64,000 bases of DNA from 20CM-2-55-15 sp964633285. GTDB lineage: Bacteria > Acidobacteriota > Terriglobia > 20CM-2-55-15. This document shows, piece by piece, positions 44,383 to 53,249 of the stretch (within the stretch, counting starts at the first letter, position 1; the number at the start of each line of letters is the position of its first letter). The position numbers and the translations under genes were made by a program. Where the stretch lies: the NCBI GenBank assembly GCA_964633285.1, contig CAZWGA010000012.1:1-64000 (forward strand). The letters are read 5' to 3'. The notes below the pieces were generated by a model. That model was not told the DNA's origin and ran no database searches. It was given only the letters and a program-made list of their open reading frames with translations.

Positions 44383-46107
44383 CTATGGTGCGAGCGGTTC
44401 CACGCGGATCAGCAAATTGCCGTGCTGGTCTCCGAGCCACAGGCTCGACAGCGTTCCGGTTTTTTGAACTTCAACGTGACGCACATTCGTCGCGTGCGGC
44501 AGCAGATACTCCGTGAATTCTCCGGTCTCGGTGTTCAGGCGAACGGCGAGATCGTTATCCATTCCTGCAGTCCATGCATATCGCTTGTCATCGAACTGAG
44601 CATCGTAAGGCCGCGTCCATGGAGTGGGAACGGTCCATTCGCTGAATTTCTGCGTCCTGCTGTCGAACATTGCCAGGCGGTTTCCGTGAAAAACTCCGCA
44701 CCACAATCGATCCTGAAAATCGATATGACCGCGGCGGCAACCGGCGCCTTTTGTGGGGAAGTCATACCAGACGGTTTTGAGAGTCTTTGCATCCGTCATC
44801 CAAAGCTTGTCGTTGTTCATGTGCATTCCATAAACGTTGTTCTTCGAATCGGCAACGACATCGTATGCGCGCGCGAGGGGACTTCCCTGGGGATACGCGA
44901 CGCGAGTCCAGGTGTTGGCCGCCAGATCCACATGCCATGTGCCACCGGCCTCACCGGTATCGAAAGCGACATTGACCCAGAGTTTCCCGTCCAGATGCTG
45001 GAATGCGGGATCAATCATGGTGAGATGGCCGTCGCCGATGCTCGATTCGGAAATCGGCGGTTTGAAGGTTTCCATCTTTTCTGTTTTGGGATCGAACCTC
45101 ACGATCTGCATCTGTGACATGTTGCCGAAGTAAATCCGGCCCTGCTTATCGATGTCGATCTGAAGTCCTCCCTGGGCGATTTGGCCGAATCGGTTTTGCG
45201 GGACAGCATATTCGACTGTTTTACCGGTCACGGGATTGAGCTTCCCAATGAATTGCGAATTGAAATCCGAATACCAGACATTCCCTTCCGCATCGAACAC
45301 TTCATCGTGCGGTGATGCGTCCGGCCGGGGCAATTCATAAGTGGTGTAGATCACCTGCGTGGCTTTGCCTTTGGGCCGCGGCAGCGTCTTCAGCGGGAAT
45401 TCGAAAGTGTCCGTTTTGCTGAGATTGATCGAACTCAGATATCTGCCGAGAGTGATCTGGCCGGCCGCCGGCGGCCCCGGCTTATCAACGTTCTCGACGG
45501 GCCGCATCCATGGATGCATGGGTGACGAGTTGTTCGTGTGCAGCGTCATTCGCTGAACGGCTTCGGCCATCTCGTCAGTGTTGAAGCGCGAAAACATCAC
45601 GCGCTGCAACGGATGACAATTGACGCAGCCGGCAAGCTGCAGTTTTTGCTCCGGCGTGCCGGGCACGCTCATCAGCCATTCTCCATTGGACAGTTGCGCG
45701 GCAAGTTTCGTTGTGCTGCCGACTTTGTTGAGTTGCAAATCCAGGGACGCGGATTGCGGCGTCAAATCAATTGAGGTTTTAGGCAGTTCGTATCCCACAG
45801 CCCGGATGCTGATCGCGTATTTGCCCGGCTTGAGACGCTCAATCGGAAAGCGGTACTGCCCCTGAGCGTTGCTGACCACCCAGACAGTGATGTTCGAGCC
45901 GTCTTTCTTTGCGCCAACGAGCACTCCTTCCATCGCTCCTTCGGCCGATGACGACACTTTTCCCGTCAATACCGAAGGAGCCGGGCTTTGCCCAAAAGCA
46001 AAGCCCGCGGCAAGGACAACAAGAAGGAGTGTGTAACCCAGACCCCGCCATGCGCGGCGCGGCGCGGCCAGGCCAGTCCCACGATCTGTTGCACTCTTCA
46101 GGCGCAT
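44383..46107 (-). CDS. Secreted carboxypeptidase-regulatory/cytochrome-motif/Vgb-like beta-propeller protein
   Basis: The 574-residue protein has a signal peptide (about 1-40), a carboxypeptidase-regulatory-like beta-sandwich (about 45-125), a single heme-binding motif CVNCH (161-165) within a cytochrome-c-like segment (about 135-230), and a beta-propeller related to virginiamycin B lyase/SMP-30 (about 240-570: HDEVFDAEGNVWYSDFNSQFIGKL, GLQIDIDKQGRIYFGNM). Electron transfer coupled to a lactonase or lyase-like activity is possible but not shown. It lies 14 bp upstream of the receptor on the same strand, which itself ends at 46122. Confidence 0.82.
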   Translation of the reverse strand: MRLKSATDRGTGLAAPRRAWRGLGYTLLLVVLAAGFAFGQSPAPSVLTGKVSSSAEGAMEGVLVGAKKDGSNITVWVVSNAQGQYRFPIERLKPGKYAISIRAVGYELPKTSIDLTPQSASLDLQLNKVGSTTKLAAQLSNGEWLMSVPGTPEQKLQLAGCVNCHPLQRVMFSRFNTDEMAEAVQRMTLHTNNSSPMHPWMRPVENVDKPGPPAAGQITLGRYLSSINLSKTDTFEFPLKTLPRPKGKATQVIYTTYELPRPDASPHDEVFDAEGNVWYSDFNSQFIGKLNPVTGKTVEYAVPQNRFGQIAQGGLQIDIDKQGRIYFGNMSQMQIVRFDPKTEKMETFKPPISESSIGDGHLTMIDPAFQHLDGKLWVNVAFDTGEAGGTWHVDLAANTWTRVAYPQGSPLARAYDVVADSKNNVYGMHMNNDKLWMTDAKTLKTVWYDFPTKGAGCRRGHIDFQDRLWCGVFHGNRLAMFDSRTQKFSEWTVPTPWTRPYDAQFDDKRYAWTAGMDNDLAVRLNTETGEFTEYLLPHATNVRHVEVQKTGTLSSLWLGDQHGNLLIRVEPLAP

Positions 46108-46121
46108 GTTTCTCTCCCGGC

Positions 46122-49100
46122 TCAGAAGACCAGCTTCAATCCGAATTGAATCTCCCGATTATGCGTGCTCGTTGTTGTGATTCTTCCGCCCGCATCGTTG
46201 TACGAACCGTCCTGAAGGATCGGTTGAGTGTTCGGTTGTCCAAGGTTCGTGTGATTGAGCACGTTGAAGAATTCCGCGCGGAACGTCAGGTTTGCATTCT
46301 CCTTCAAGTTGAATCGCTTGAAAAGCGCAGCGTCGAAGTTCACAAGGCGCGGTCCGATGACGGTGTTCCTTCCCAGGTTCCCAAGGAAGCCTGGAACCGG
46401 AGTTTTCAATCCAAGCGGATTCGGCAGCGCGAACGCATACGGATCGAACCAATGCTCGGCGGTTCCCAGCTTGATCCCGTTTGTGCCGATGCCTTCAGTT
46501 GGATTCAAGCTCCTGCCGGGAACCAGATCCGGGCGGTCCGCGGCGCCCGAGTTACCGGTTCGTGAATAATCGAACATCAGTTGCGGAGTCAGAGGTTGTC
46601 CCGACATGACCAGCGATGTTCCGGAAATTTCCCATCCGTGAAGCAGGGTTGACGCCACGCGGCTCGAAAACCGGAAAGGCAAAGGATAGTTGATGCTCGA
46701 TGAGAAAACGTGCGTGGCGTCGTGAGCTGCACGTCCCCAATCACGGGCTGAATCATCCGGATCGAGCGCGGTCGTTGCGTCGCGCTGTCCATTGTCGTTC
46801 ATGTTCAAGCCGCCCTGCTGATCCATTACCTTCGAGAAAGTGTAGGCAGCCGTATATGTCACGCCGGACGCGCCTTGTCGAATCGCTTTGAGCTGCAGAC
46901 CGTTGTAGTGCGAGTTGCTGTCGTTCGTTTTCGTTCGGATGCGATCCCAGTTAGGATTCCGGCGCGTGATTGTGAGTGTGTTGCACGCCGCTGCCGGACT
47001 CGGACCGAAGCAATTCGCCGCCGTTGTGTTTCTCGCGGGATACCACTTTTGCCCGTTCACGATTTCGTAGTTCGGATAATTGAGCTGAATGTAGCGAGTG
47101 ATGTGCCGGCCCTGCGAACCGACATACGAGATCTCGAACATGCTCCGCTGTCCTACCTGTTGCTGAATCGTGAGACTGTAATTGTATTTGGTGCCGGCGG
47201 GCATGGTCGGCCAGATGGGCTCCATTTGAACAGCAGCCAGATTGGAAAGCGTGAGCAACGGAGCGATGTTTGGGAACGTGGAAGCCAGCGCGGCTGTGTC
47301 GCGTACTCGAAGCCGGTGATAGAACGGCGGGTACTTCGAGGTTTGCTGGTTGAAGGCAAACGGAACGACCAGATCGTGATAAATGCCGAATCCGGCCCGG
47401 ACTACGCGCGTCGCCTTTTTGTTGGTCTGCCACGCGAAGCCGATTCGAGGCTGGAAATTCTTATCGAGAGTTTTGAAAAACGCACCGATTGCCGGATAGA
47501 CCGTCTCCTTCGCATCATTAATACTGAGCAGGTTCGATACCTGATTGTTCGAATCCTTTGGATCGGTCGTTGTCTCCCAGCGAAGGCCGAGATTCAAGGT
47601 AAAACGCGAATTCATTTTCCAGTCATCCTGCGCATAGAATCCGAGCATCGTTTGCCGGATGCCTTTGTATCCGCTTTCACCGATCGGCACGCCTCCGTAG
47701 AGCTGCGGTTTACCCAGAATGAGATCTTCGATGTTTTGAAATGTGTATTGACCCCTTACTTCCGACTGAACGGTGTTGTTGTTCTGAATCCGCTTCACGA
47801 CGCCGCCGAATTTGAAGCTGTGAGCGTTCTTGAGATACGTTACGTCGTCGCCGAACTCCCAGAGGTTGTAAACCCAGAGCCGGGGATAGTTGGTTTCCGA
47901 TCCGACATCGCCGATTGTAGGTGTTCCTCGTTCCTCGCCGACCGTCATCGTTCCCATGATCTGGCCCGGTACGAATGTGAGGTTCCTCGCGAGGTCCGAA
48001 GTTGCCAAGGCATCCTGAAATTGCGCGGACCGATTGAACGCCACGCGAAATGCATTCAGGAAGTTCGGCCGAAAGCCTGTCGTGCCCTGGATTGTTGCAA
48101 ATTGCCGGCGGGCCCGCGTCTGATTCTCGATGTTGCCGACAACTTTTGGAGCCGTGCTGCTGTCGTCGTCAAATTGATACCGGCCGAAGATATTGGTTGA
48201 ACTTGTGATCTGATGATCGATTCGGCCCATGAAGAAATCCTGACGCACAACACTGTTCGGCGCGCCGCTGAATTCCCCGATGTACAAGTCATCACCGGTA
48301 GCCCGGTTCTTGAAGATCGTGCCGTTGGGATCTGGGTAATACTGAAGGTAGGGAACCATCCTGGGATTCGGCGTTACGGTGTAGGTTCCATACGATCCGC
48401 TGCTGTTAATGGGAGTGCCTGGGCAAAGCCGCGCCGCTTCGCTCCCGGCCACGCGGTTCGCGGGCGCCACGCAGGGAAGAGTGCCGCGCTTGGCGGCTGC
48501 CGTCGGTACGACGGCAATGGTGGTATCGCTTCTGGCCTGCCGGAATCCTTCATACGCGCCGAAAAAAAACGTCTTGTCCTTTGCGACCGGCCCTCCCAGA
48601 ACGCCGCCGAATTGATTCCGCCGGAATGGCGGCAGATCGGCCTTGCCGTCGCCGTCCCGGTCTTTCAAGTCGAAAATAGTGCGCGCATCGAACGCGCTGT
48701 TCCGCAGGAATTCAAACAGACTGCCGTGCAATGCATTGGTCCCGCTTCGAGTGACTGCCGACACGACTGCGCCGGAAGCCCGGCCGTATTCCGCGCTGAA
48801 GGTTGTCGCGACGATTTTGAATTCCTTGATCGCGTCCACACCCAGATTGGTGCCGGCGGACCCTCCGGGCGTTGAATTCGACGAATCATTAACGTCCGTG
48901 CCATCGAGCAAAAAACTGTTCGAGTAACTGCGCGCGCCGGCGACGCTGAATTTGTTGGAGCCGGATCCGCTGTTAAAGTCGGCCTGGGCCGTTCCATATT
49001 TCACCACGCCGGGAATCGTGTAAGCCAACGTGTCCCAGCTTCGGTTGTTGAGCGGCATTTCGCGGATGGTGCGGTCATCGACCAATCCTCCCATGTTCGC

Positions 49101-49487
49101 GTTGGTCAATTCCACCAGCGGCGCCTCTCCCTTGACCTCCACAGTCTGAGCGACTGTTCCGACCGACAGCGCGAAGTCGATGACGGCTTCACGGCCCACC
49201 GTCAGCGCGATACCGGAGTGCACCTGAATTTGAAATCCAGGCAGTTGTGCCGTTACCTGATAGTTGCCCAGACCCAGTGCCGGCGCGGAATACCGTCCCG
49301 CTTCATTCGTCGTGACTGAACGGGAAATTCCCGTGTCCTGATTCTGTACAGCAATGCTCACGCCCGGAAGAACTGCGCCGCTGGCATCGCGGACGGTTCC
49401 CGAGATTGTCGCTGTGTTGACCTGTGTCCAGGCTGGTTGGGCATACAAAGTAAAACCCAGGAGCAACAGAAATAGATTCCGGCTCAT
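46122..49487 (-). CDS. Oar-like TonB-dependent receptor
   Basis: The 1121-residue protein starts at ATG 49487 with CGGAGGG just upstream and a signal peptide (about 1-21). It has a carboxypeptidase-regulatory-like domain (about 25-105: GVSIAVQNQDTGISRSV), a plug (about 120-260: MPLNNRSWDTLAYTIPGV) and a beta-barrel ending LKLVF. An in-frame ATG at 49505 gives a six-residue longer protein. Possibly co-transcribed with the propeller protein. The substrate is unknown. Confidence 0.92.
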   Translation of the reverse strand: MSRNLFLLLLGFTLYAQPAWTQVNTATISGTVRDASGAVLPGVSIAVQNQDTGISRSVTTNEAGRYSAPALGLGNYQVTAQLPGFQIQVHSGIALTVGREAVIDFALSVGTVAQTVEVKGEAPLVELTNANMGGLVDDRTIREMPLNNRSWDTLAYTIPGVVKYGTAQADFNSGSGSNKFSVAGARSYSNSFLLDGTDVNDSSNSTPGGSAGTNLGVDAIKEFKIVATTFSAEYGRASGAVVSAVTRSGTNALHGSLFEFLRNSAFDARTIFDLKDRDGDGKADLPPFRRNQFGGVLGGPVAKDKTFFFGAYEGFRQARSDTTIAVVPTAAAKRGTLPCVAPANRVAGSEAARLCPGTPINSSGSYGTYTVTPNPRMVPYLQYYPDPNGTIFKNRATGDDLYIGEFSGAPNSVVRQDFFMGRIDHQITSSTNIFGRYQFDDDSSTAPKVVGNIENQTRARRQFATIQGTTGFRPNFLNAFRVAFNRSAQFQDALATSDLARNLTFVPGQIMGTMTVGEERGTPTIGDVGSETNYPRLWVYNLWEFGDDVTYLKNAHSFKFGGVVKRIQNNNTVQSEVRGQYTFQNIEDLILGKPQLYGGVPIGESGYKGIRQTMLGFYAQDDWKMNSRFTLNLGLRWETTTDPKDSNNQVSNLLSINDAKETVYPAIGAFFKTLDKNFQPRIGFAWQTNKKATRVVRAGFGIYHDLVVPFAFNQQTSKYPPFYHRLRVRDTAALASTFPNIAPLLTLSNLAAVQMEPIWPTMPAGTKYNYSLTIQQQVGQRSMFEISYVGSQGRHITRYIQLNYPNYEIVNGQKWYPARNTTAANCFGPSPAAACNTLTITRRNPNWDRIRTKTNDSNSHYNGLQLKAIRQGASGVTYTAAYTFSKVMDQQGGLNMNDNGQRDATTALDPDDSARDWGRAAHDATHVFSSSINYPLPFRFSSRVASTLLHGWEISGTSLVMSGQPLTPQLMFDYSRTGNSGAADRPDLVPGRSLNPTEGIGTNGIKLGTAEHWFDPYAFALPNPLGLKTPVPGFLGNLGRNTVIGPRLVNFDAALFKRFNLKENANLTFRAEFFNVLNHTNLGQPNTQPILQDGSYNDAGGRITTTSTHNREIQFGLKLVF

Positions 49488-49583
49488 GAACCCTCCGAAA
49501 GGCATCTGAGTTGTTTGTTATCGGTTTTCAGGTGCCCTTAGGATGCTCTGTTCGGGCTTTCGTGACAACGATTTTTCGGTTGT

Positions 49584-49652
49584 GGGGTCAGACCCCTCGT
49601 CTCCCGATTTTTTGTGTAGAGCCCCCAAAACCGTACCGAGGGGTCTGACTCC
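49584..49652. repeat. GTCAGACCC palindromic repeat, copy D (long spacer)
   Basis: The arms 49584-49599 (GGGGTCAGACCCCTCG) and 49637-49652 pair with one mismatch; the innermost 12 bp (TCAGACCCCTCG / CGAGGGGTCTGA) are perfect. The spacer is 37 nt, longer than the 18 nt of copies A and B. It occupies most of the 175-bp gap between DinB and the receptor gene. Confidence 0.8.
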
Positions 49653-49662
49653 AGGACGGATC

Positions 49663-50196
49663 TCAGTGTTGAGGAAACTGCGGAGCCGTTTTGGTCTCGT
49701 TGATTTGTTGGGTGTGACGCACGGAGTGGCCGGCCAGCGTAACCAGCCATTGGTGGCCATCGAGAGGACCGAATGCGGGATGAGGCATGGAGCGCCGTCG
49801 AAAGTCCGGCGGTAAAGACTCCATCAGGTCGAGAATTCTGCGCCGCGTGACGGCCAGGCGGGCCAGGGAATTGGCGAGAGGCTCGCCTGTGGGATGCACC
49901 ACTTCGGGCGCGTTAAATTTGGACGAACGATCCGTGATTTTCCCGAACAGCGCTGCTTCCGAACCGGATGGCGCGGCCGCGCTTGCCGGTTCCCCAGCGA
50001 GCATTTGAGAAATTCTTGCAATGATCCGCTCCTCCACGATAGCAAGATGTTCGACAATGCCGGCGATGGACCATGCATTCTGAGAGGGCTTGAATGCCAG
50101 TTGATCCTGAGACAGCCCGGTGACGGCGGCGTTCAGGCCTTCGCGCGACTTTTCCAGAAACTGAACCACTTCATTTTTTTCCTGTGTCGAATACAT
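49663..50196 (-). CDS. DinB-superfamily protein
   Basis: The 177-residue protein is a four-helix-bundle DinB/YfiT-like protein. Expected metal-binding histidines are visible in AWSIAGIVEHLAIVEE and GHSVRHTQQI. AGGAG lies 8 nt before ATG 50196. Members are metal-dependent enzymes such as thiol transferases, or are unknown; no substrate can be named. It follows glgC on the same strand, separated by repeat copy E. Confidence 0.82.
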   Translation of the reverse strand: MYSTQEKNEVVQFLEKSREGLNAAVTGLSQDQLAFKPSQNAWSIAGIVEHLAIVEERIIARISQMLAGEPASAAAPSGSEAALFGKITDRSSKFNAPEVVHPTGEPLANSLARLAVTRRRILDLMESLPPDFRRRSMPHPAFGPLDGHQWLVTLAGHSVRHTQQINETKTAPQFPQH

Positions 50197-50218
50197 GTTT
50201 TTATCTCCTGGACGTTGC

Positions 50219-50240
50219 ACAATTCGGCGTCAGACGCCGG
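50219..50240. repeat. GTCAGAC repeat fragment, copy E, containing the glgC stop
   Basis: ACAATTCGGCGTCAGACGCC repeats the outer edge and left arm of copy B (both begin CACAATTCGGCGTCAGAC). CGGCGTC/GACGCCG form a 7-bp palindrome around one base. The TGA stop of glgC (50230-50232) lies inside, so the repeat supplies the last codons of that gene. Confidence 0.7.
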
Positions 50241-51453
50241 CGAAACGATAGCCTTTCGAAATAACGACGATGCCGCGATCGGAAACAGTAAAGCGCGCGG
50301 CGTCTCGCGCCGCGTCAAAGCCGATGCGTTCGCCCGGCGGGATGACAACGTGCTTGTCGATGATACACCGCTGCAGTTGCGCTCCTTCACCGACCGTGAC
50401 TCCGGGAAAGAGCAGTGAATGCTCAACGAGCGCGCCTTCTTCGACGCGAACATTCGGAAACAGAATCGCGTGCTTGAGTGTCGCGCCCACGACCAGGGTG
50501 CCCGACGCGAGCATGCAGTTGACGATTTCGGCTTCGCGGCCCGACTTGCCGTGCACGCTTCGAGCCGGAGGATGCTGTCCTTCGTACGTTCGGATCGGCC
50601 AGTCGCCCTGATAAAGGTCGATTGCCGGCATCGGTTCCAGCAAATCCATATTCGCTTCGTAGTACGCATCGATGGTGCCCACGTCACGCCAGTACCTGTC
50701 CGCCGTTACGCGGCCGCTGGTTCCGCCGAAGCGATACGCGGTCACACGGTGTGTCTGCACGACGGATGGAAGAATGTCTTTTCCGAAGTCATGAGAAGAA
50801 TCGCGATCGTGATCCTCGTGAAGCAGCCTGGCCAGCAGGTTGATCGAAAAAACGTAAACACCCATCGATGCGAGTGCATGCCTCGGATCGCCTGGAATGG
50901 CGGGCGGTATTTCGGGCTTTTCCTGAAAAGAAAGAATGCGGTCCGTTTTGTCCACCGTCATGACTCCGAATGAACTTGCTTCATCGAGTCCGACCGTCAG
51001 GCAGGCAACCGTTAATTCGGCGCCGGAGTCGTGATGGTGCTGCAGCATTGCTGCATAATCCATTCGATAGATGTGATCGCCCGACAAAATGAGCACATAT
51101 TCCGCGCCGCTTCGTTCAAGCAGATAAAGATTCTGGTACATGGCATCCGCCGTGCCGCTGTACCACGATTCTCCGGTGCGCATCTGCGGCGGAACCGGCG
51201 TGATGTATTCCTCCAGCTCGGGGTTATAAACCGACCAGCCGTCACGCAAATGTTTCTGGAGTGAATGCGATTTGTACTGCGTGAGCACAAGAATGCGGCG
51301 CAATCCGGAATGAAGACAATTGCTGAGCGTGAAATCGATAATCCGATACCGCCCTCCGAAAGGCACTGCGGGCTTGGCCCTTTCAGCAGTCAAAGGATGG
51401 AGGCGGGATCCGATTCCACCGGCGAGGATGACACTGATTGTCTTCTCAAGCAT
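50230..51453 (-). CDS. glgC: Glucose-1-phosphate adenylyltransferase (ADP-glucose pyrophosphorylase)
   Basis: The 407-residue enzyme has the nucleotidyltransferase domain (about 1-260: VILAGGIGSRLHPLTAERAKPAVPFGG; GDHIYRMDY; FQEKP) and a C-terminal left-handed beta-helix (about 290-400). It makes ADP-glucose from ATP and glucose-1-phosphate, the committed step of glycogen synthesis. YWRDVGTIDAYYEANMDLL is also typical. The extreme C-terminus is encoded by repeat copy E, so it differs from that of relatives in its last residues. No other glg gene is in the window. Confidence 0.95.
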   Translation of the reverse strand: MLEKTISVILAGGIGSRLHPLTAERAKPAVPFGGRYRIIDFTLSNCLHSGLRRILVLTQYKSHSLQKHLRDGWSVYNPELEEYITPVPPQMRTGESWYSGTADAMYQNLYLLERSGAEYVLILSGDHIYRMDYAAMLQHHHDSGAELTVACLTVGLDEASSFGVMTVDKTDRILSFQEKPEIPPAIPGDPRHALASMGVYVFSINLLARLLHEDHDRDSSHDFGKDILPSVVQTHRVTAYRFGGTSGRVTADRYWRDVGTIDAYYEANMDLLEPMPAIDLYQGDWPIRTYEGQHPPARSVHGKSGREAEIVNCMLASGTLVVGATLKHAILFPNVRVEEGALVEHSLLFPGVTVGEGAQLQRCIIDKHVVIPPGERIGFDAARDAARFTVSDRGIVVISKGYRFAGV

Positions 51454-51515
51454 GCGCAGAGTTCACCACAAAGCGAGCGTGTTGGACAAATTCCTTTGTA
51501 AGTAGAATTTTGTAA

Positions 51516-53249
51516 CTAGCTTTTCCGGGCGAGATAGTTGCGCCAGCCTCCGAGACTCGTTATTTCCACCGCATCGTTCAAAGCGGCCGGTTCGCATACA
51601 AAACCCTTTACGCTGGCGCCGTCTTCAAGGGTTACAGTTCCAATAGCCAGTGGCGCCGGAATCTTAGCAACAAAGCTTCCGAAGCCGTTTTCCGGAACGG
51701 CCCAGACTTCCACCTCGATGCCACTCCCGCTGAATTGTGCATCGCGAACGAGGCCGGGTTTCGGCGGAACTGTTTTCAGAGCAAACAGCCGGTAGCCGGC
51801 GGCCGTGCGGCACGTTCGGATCAGTTGCGCGCCGCGATCCACGAGTTGATGGTTCAGCGGTTGCCCGCTCAGGTGCGCTCCAGCGACCGCAAGTAAAACA
51901 CAACCGGGAGCCACAGGTTTAGCCGGCGGTTCTCCGAGATAGCGAGTCGAAAGCGCGAGCAGGGCTTCATCCTGAAATGCTCGCCCGATAAAAGAAACTC
52001 CGAAGGGAAGACCATCGCTGCGAAATCCCGCCGGCACCGCGACAGCGGCAAGGTCCATCAGATTGACGAAATTCGTGTAAAAGCCCAGATTCGAATTGAG
52101 CTGAACCGGATCGGCCGCGACAGCTTCCTTTCTGTAAATCGTGCCGGTCGTGGGTAACAGCAGAACGTCGGCTTTCGCCCATTCCTCTTCAGCGCGCTGC
52201 TTCAGCGCTTCCAGCCGATAAACACTCTTGTAGGCATCTACCGCGGAATACTTTAAAGCCCCGAGAATGATGTTCCTGACGACTTCATTCACTCCTTCGG
52301 AGTGGAGCTGCAGAAACTCCCCGACGGCCGCATATCGTTCCGCGACCCATGGACCCGAGTACAGCAGCTCAGCGGCTTCACGAAAAACATTGAAGTCGAT
52401 CCTGACGGCAGTACTTCCCAGACTCTCCACGCGGTCGATCGCTTTTTGATATAGGGAACGCGCTTCCGCGTCTCCGAAGAACTTGAGCTGCGAATCATCC
52501 GGAATTCCCACACGAAAACGGGTGTTCAACCATGGCGCGGCTCCCGATCCGGCTGGGAACCTTCGGGAATAAGGATCGTCCGGATCGAACCCGCGCGCCA
52601 CTTCCCAGACTGTGTTGGCATCGGATGCAGCCTTTGCAAAGATCGAAACACAGTCAAGCGAGCGGCATGCCGGCACGACGCCGCTTGCGCTGAGCAGTCC
52701 TCGAGTCGGTTTCAATCCGATAAGATTGTTGAACGCGGCCGGCACTCGTCCTGAACCTGCGGTATCCGTTCCAAGTGAAAAGGCGCTGAGCTCCTTTGCG
52801 ACTGCGACTGCAGAGCCCGAGCTCGAACCTCCCGACACGTAGCGCGAATCGTAAACACTCGAGCAGGCGCCATACGGTGAGCGTGTACCGACCAGTCCCG
52901 TTGCAAACTGATCCATGTTCGTCTTGCCGATGAGAATCGCGCCGGCCTGCAGCAACCGATCCACGACGAATGCGGTGCGTGCCGGTGCGTACGCAAACGA
53001 GGGACATCCCGCAGTCGTGTTCATTTCCGCGACGTCGAAGTTGTCCTTCACCGCAAACGGAATGCCCCCAAGCGGTAATAAAATGTCGATCGAAGCGGCG
53101 CGCTCGATGGCGGTGTGCTCATCGGCGAGAGAAATCCAGATGGGTCTTTCGCCTTCGCTCCGAATTCTCGCAAAGATGTTTTCAATGACACCGGCAGGCG
53201 ACGCCGCACCGGACAGGTATTTGTTGCGCAGATCACCGATGGTCATCAT
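51516..53249 (-). CDS. atzF: Allophanate hydrolase
   Basis: The 577-residue protein has an amidase-signature domain (about 1-430) with catalytic Lys68 (AVKDNF), the cis-Ser region GGSSSGS (140-146) and Ser167 in DTAGSGR. A C-terminal domain (about 450-577) matches the AtzF accessory domain. It hydrolyses allophanate to two ammonia and two CO2. ATG 53249 overlaps the carboxylase stop (ATGA), so the two are coupled. It is the last gene of the nitrogen operon; glgC follows after 62 bp and may be separate. Confidence 0.9.
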   Translation of the reverse strand: MMTIGDLRNKYLSGAASPAGVIENIFARIRSEGERPIWISLADEHTAIERAASIDILLPLGGIPFAVKDNFDVAEMNTTAGCPSFAYAPARTAFVVDRLLQAGAILIGKTNMDQFATGLVGTRSPYGACSSVYDSRYVSGGSSSGSAVAVAKELSAFSLGTDTAGSGRVPAAFNNLIGLKPTRGLLSASGVVPACRSLDCVSIFAKAASDANTVWEVARGFDPDDPYSRRFPAGSGAAPWLNTRFRVGIPDDSQLKFFGDAEARSLYQKAIDRVESLGSTAVRIDFNVFREAAELLYSGPWVAERYAAVGEFLQLHSEGVNEVVRNIILGALKYSAVDAYKSVYRLEALKQRAEEEWAKADVLLLPTTGTIYRKEAVAADPVQLNSNLGFYTNFVNLMDLAAVAVPAGFRSDGLPFGVSFIGRAFQDEALLALSTRYLGEPPAKPVAPGCVLLAVAGAHLSGQPLNHQLVDRGAQLIRTCRTAAGYRLFALKTVPPKPGLVRDAQFSGSGIEVEVWAVPENGFGSFVAKIPAPLAIGTVTLEDGASVKGFVCEPAALNDAVEITSLGGWRNYLARKS

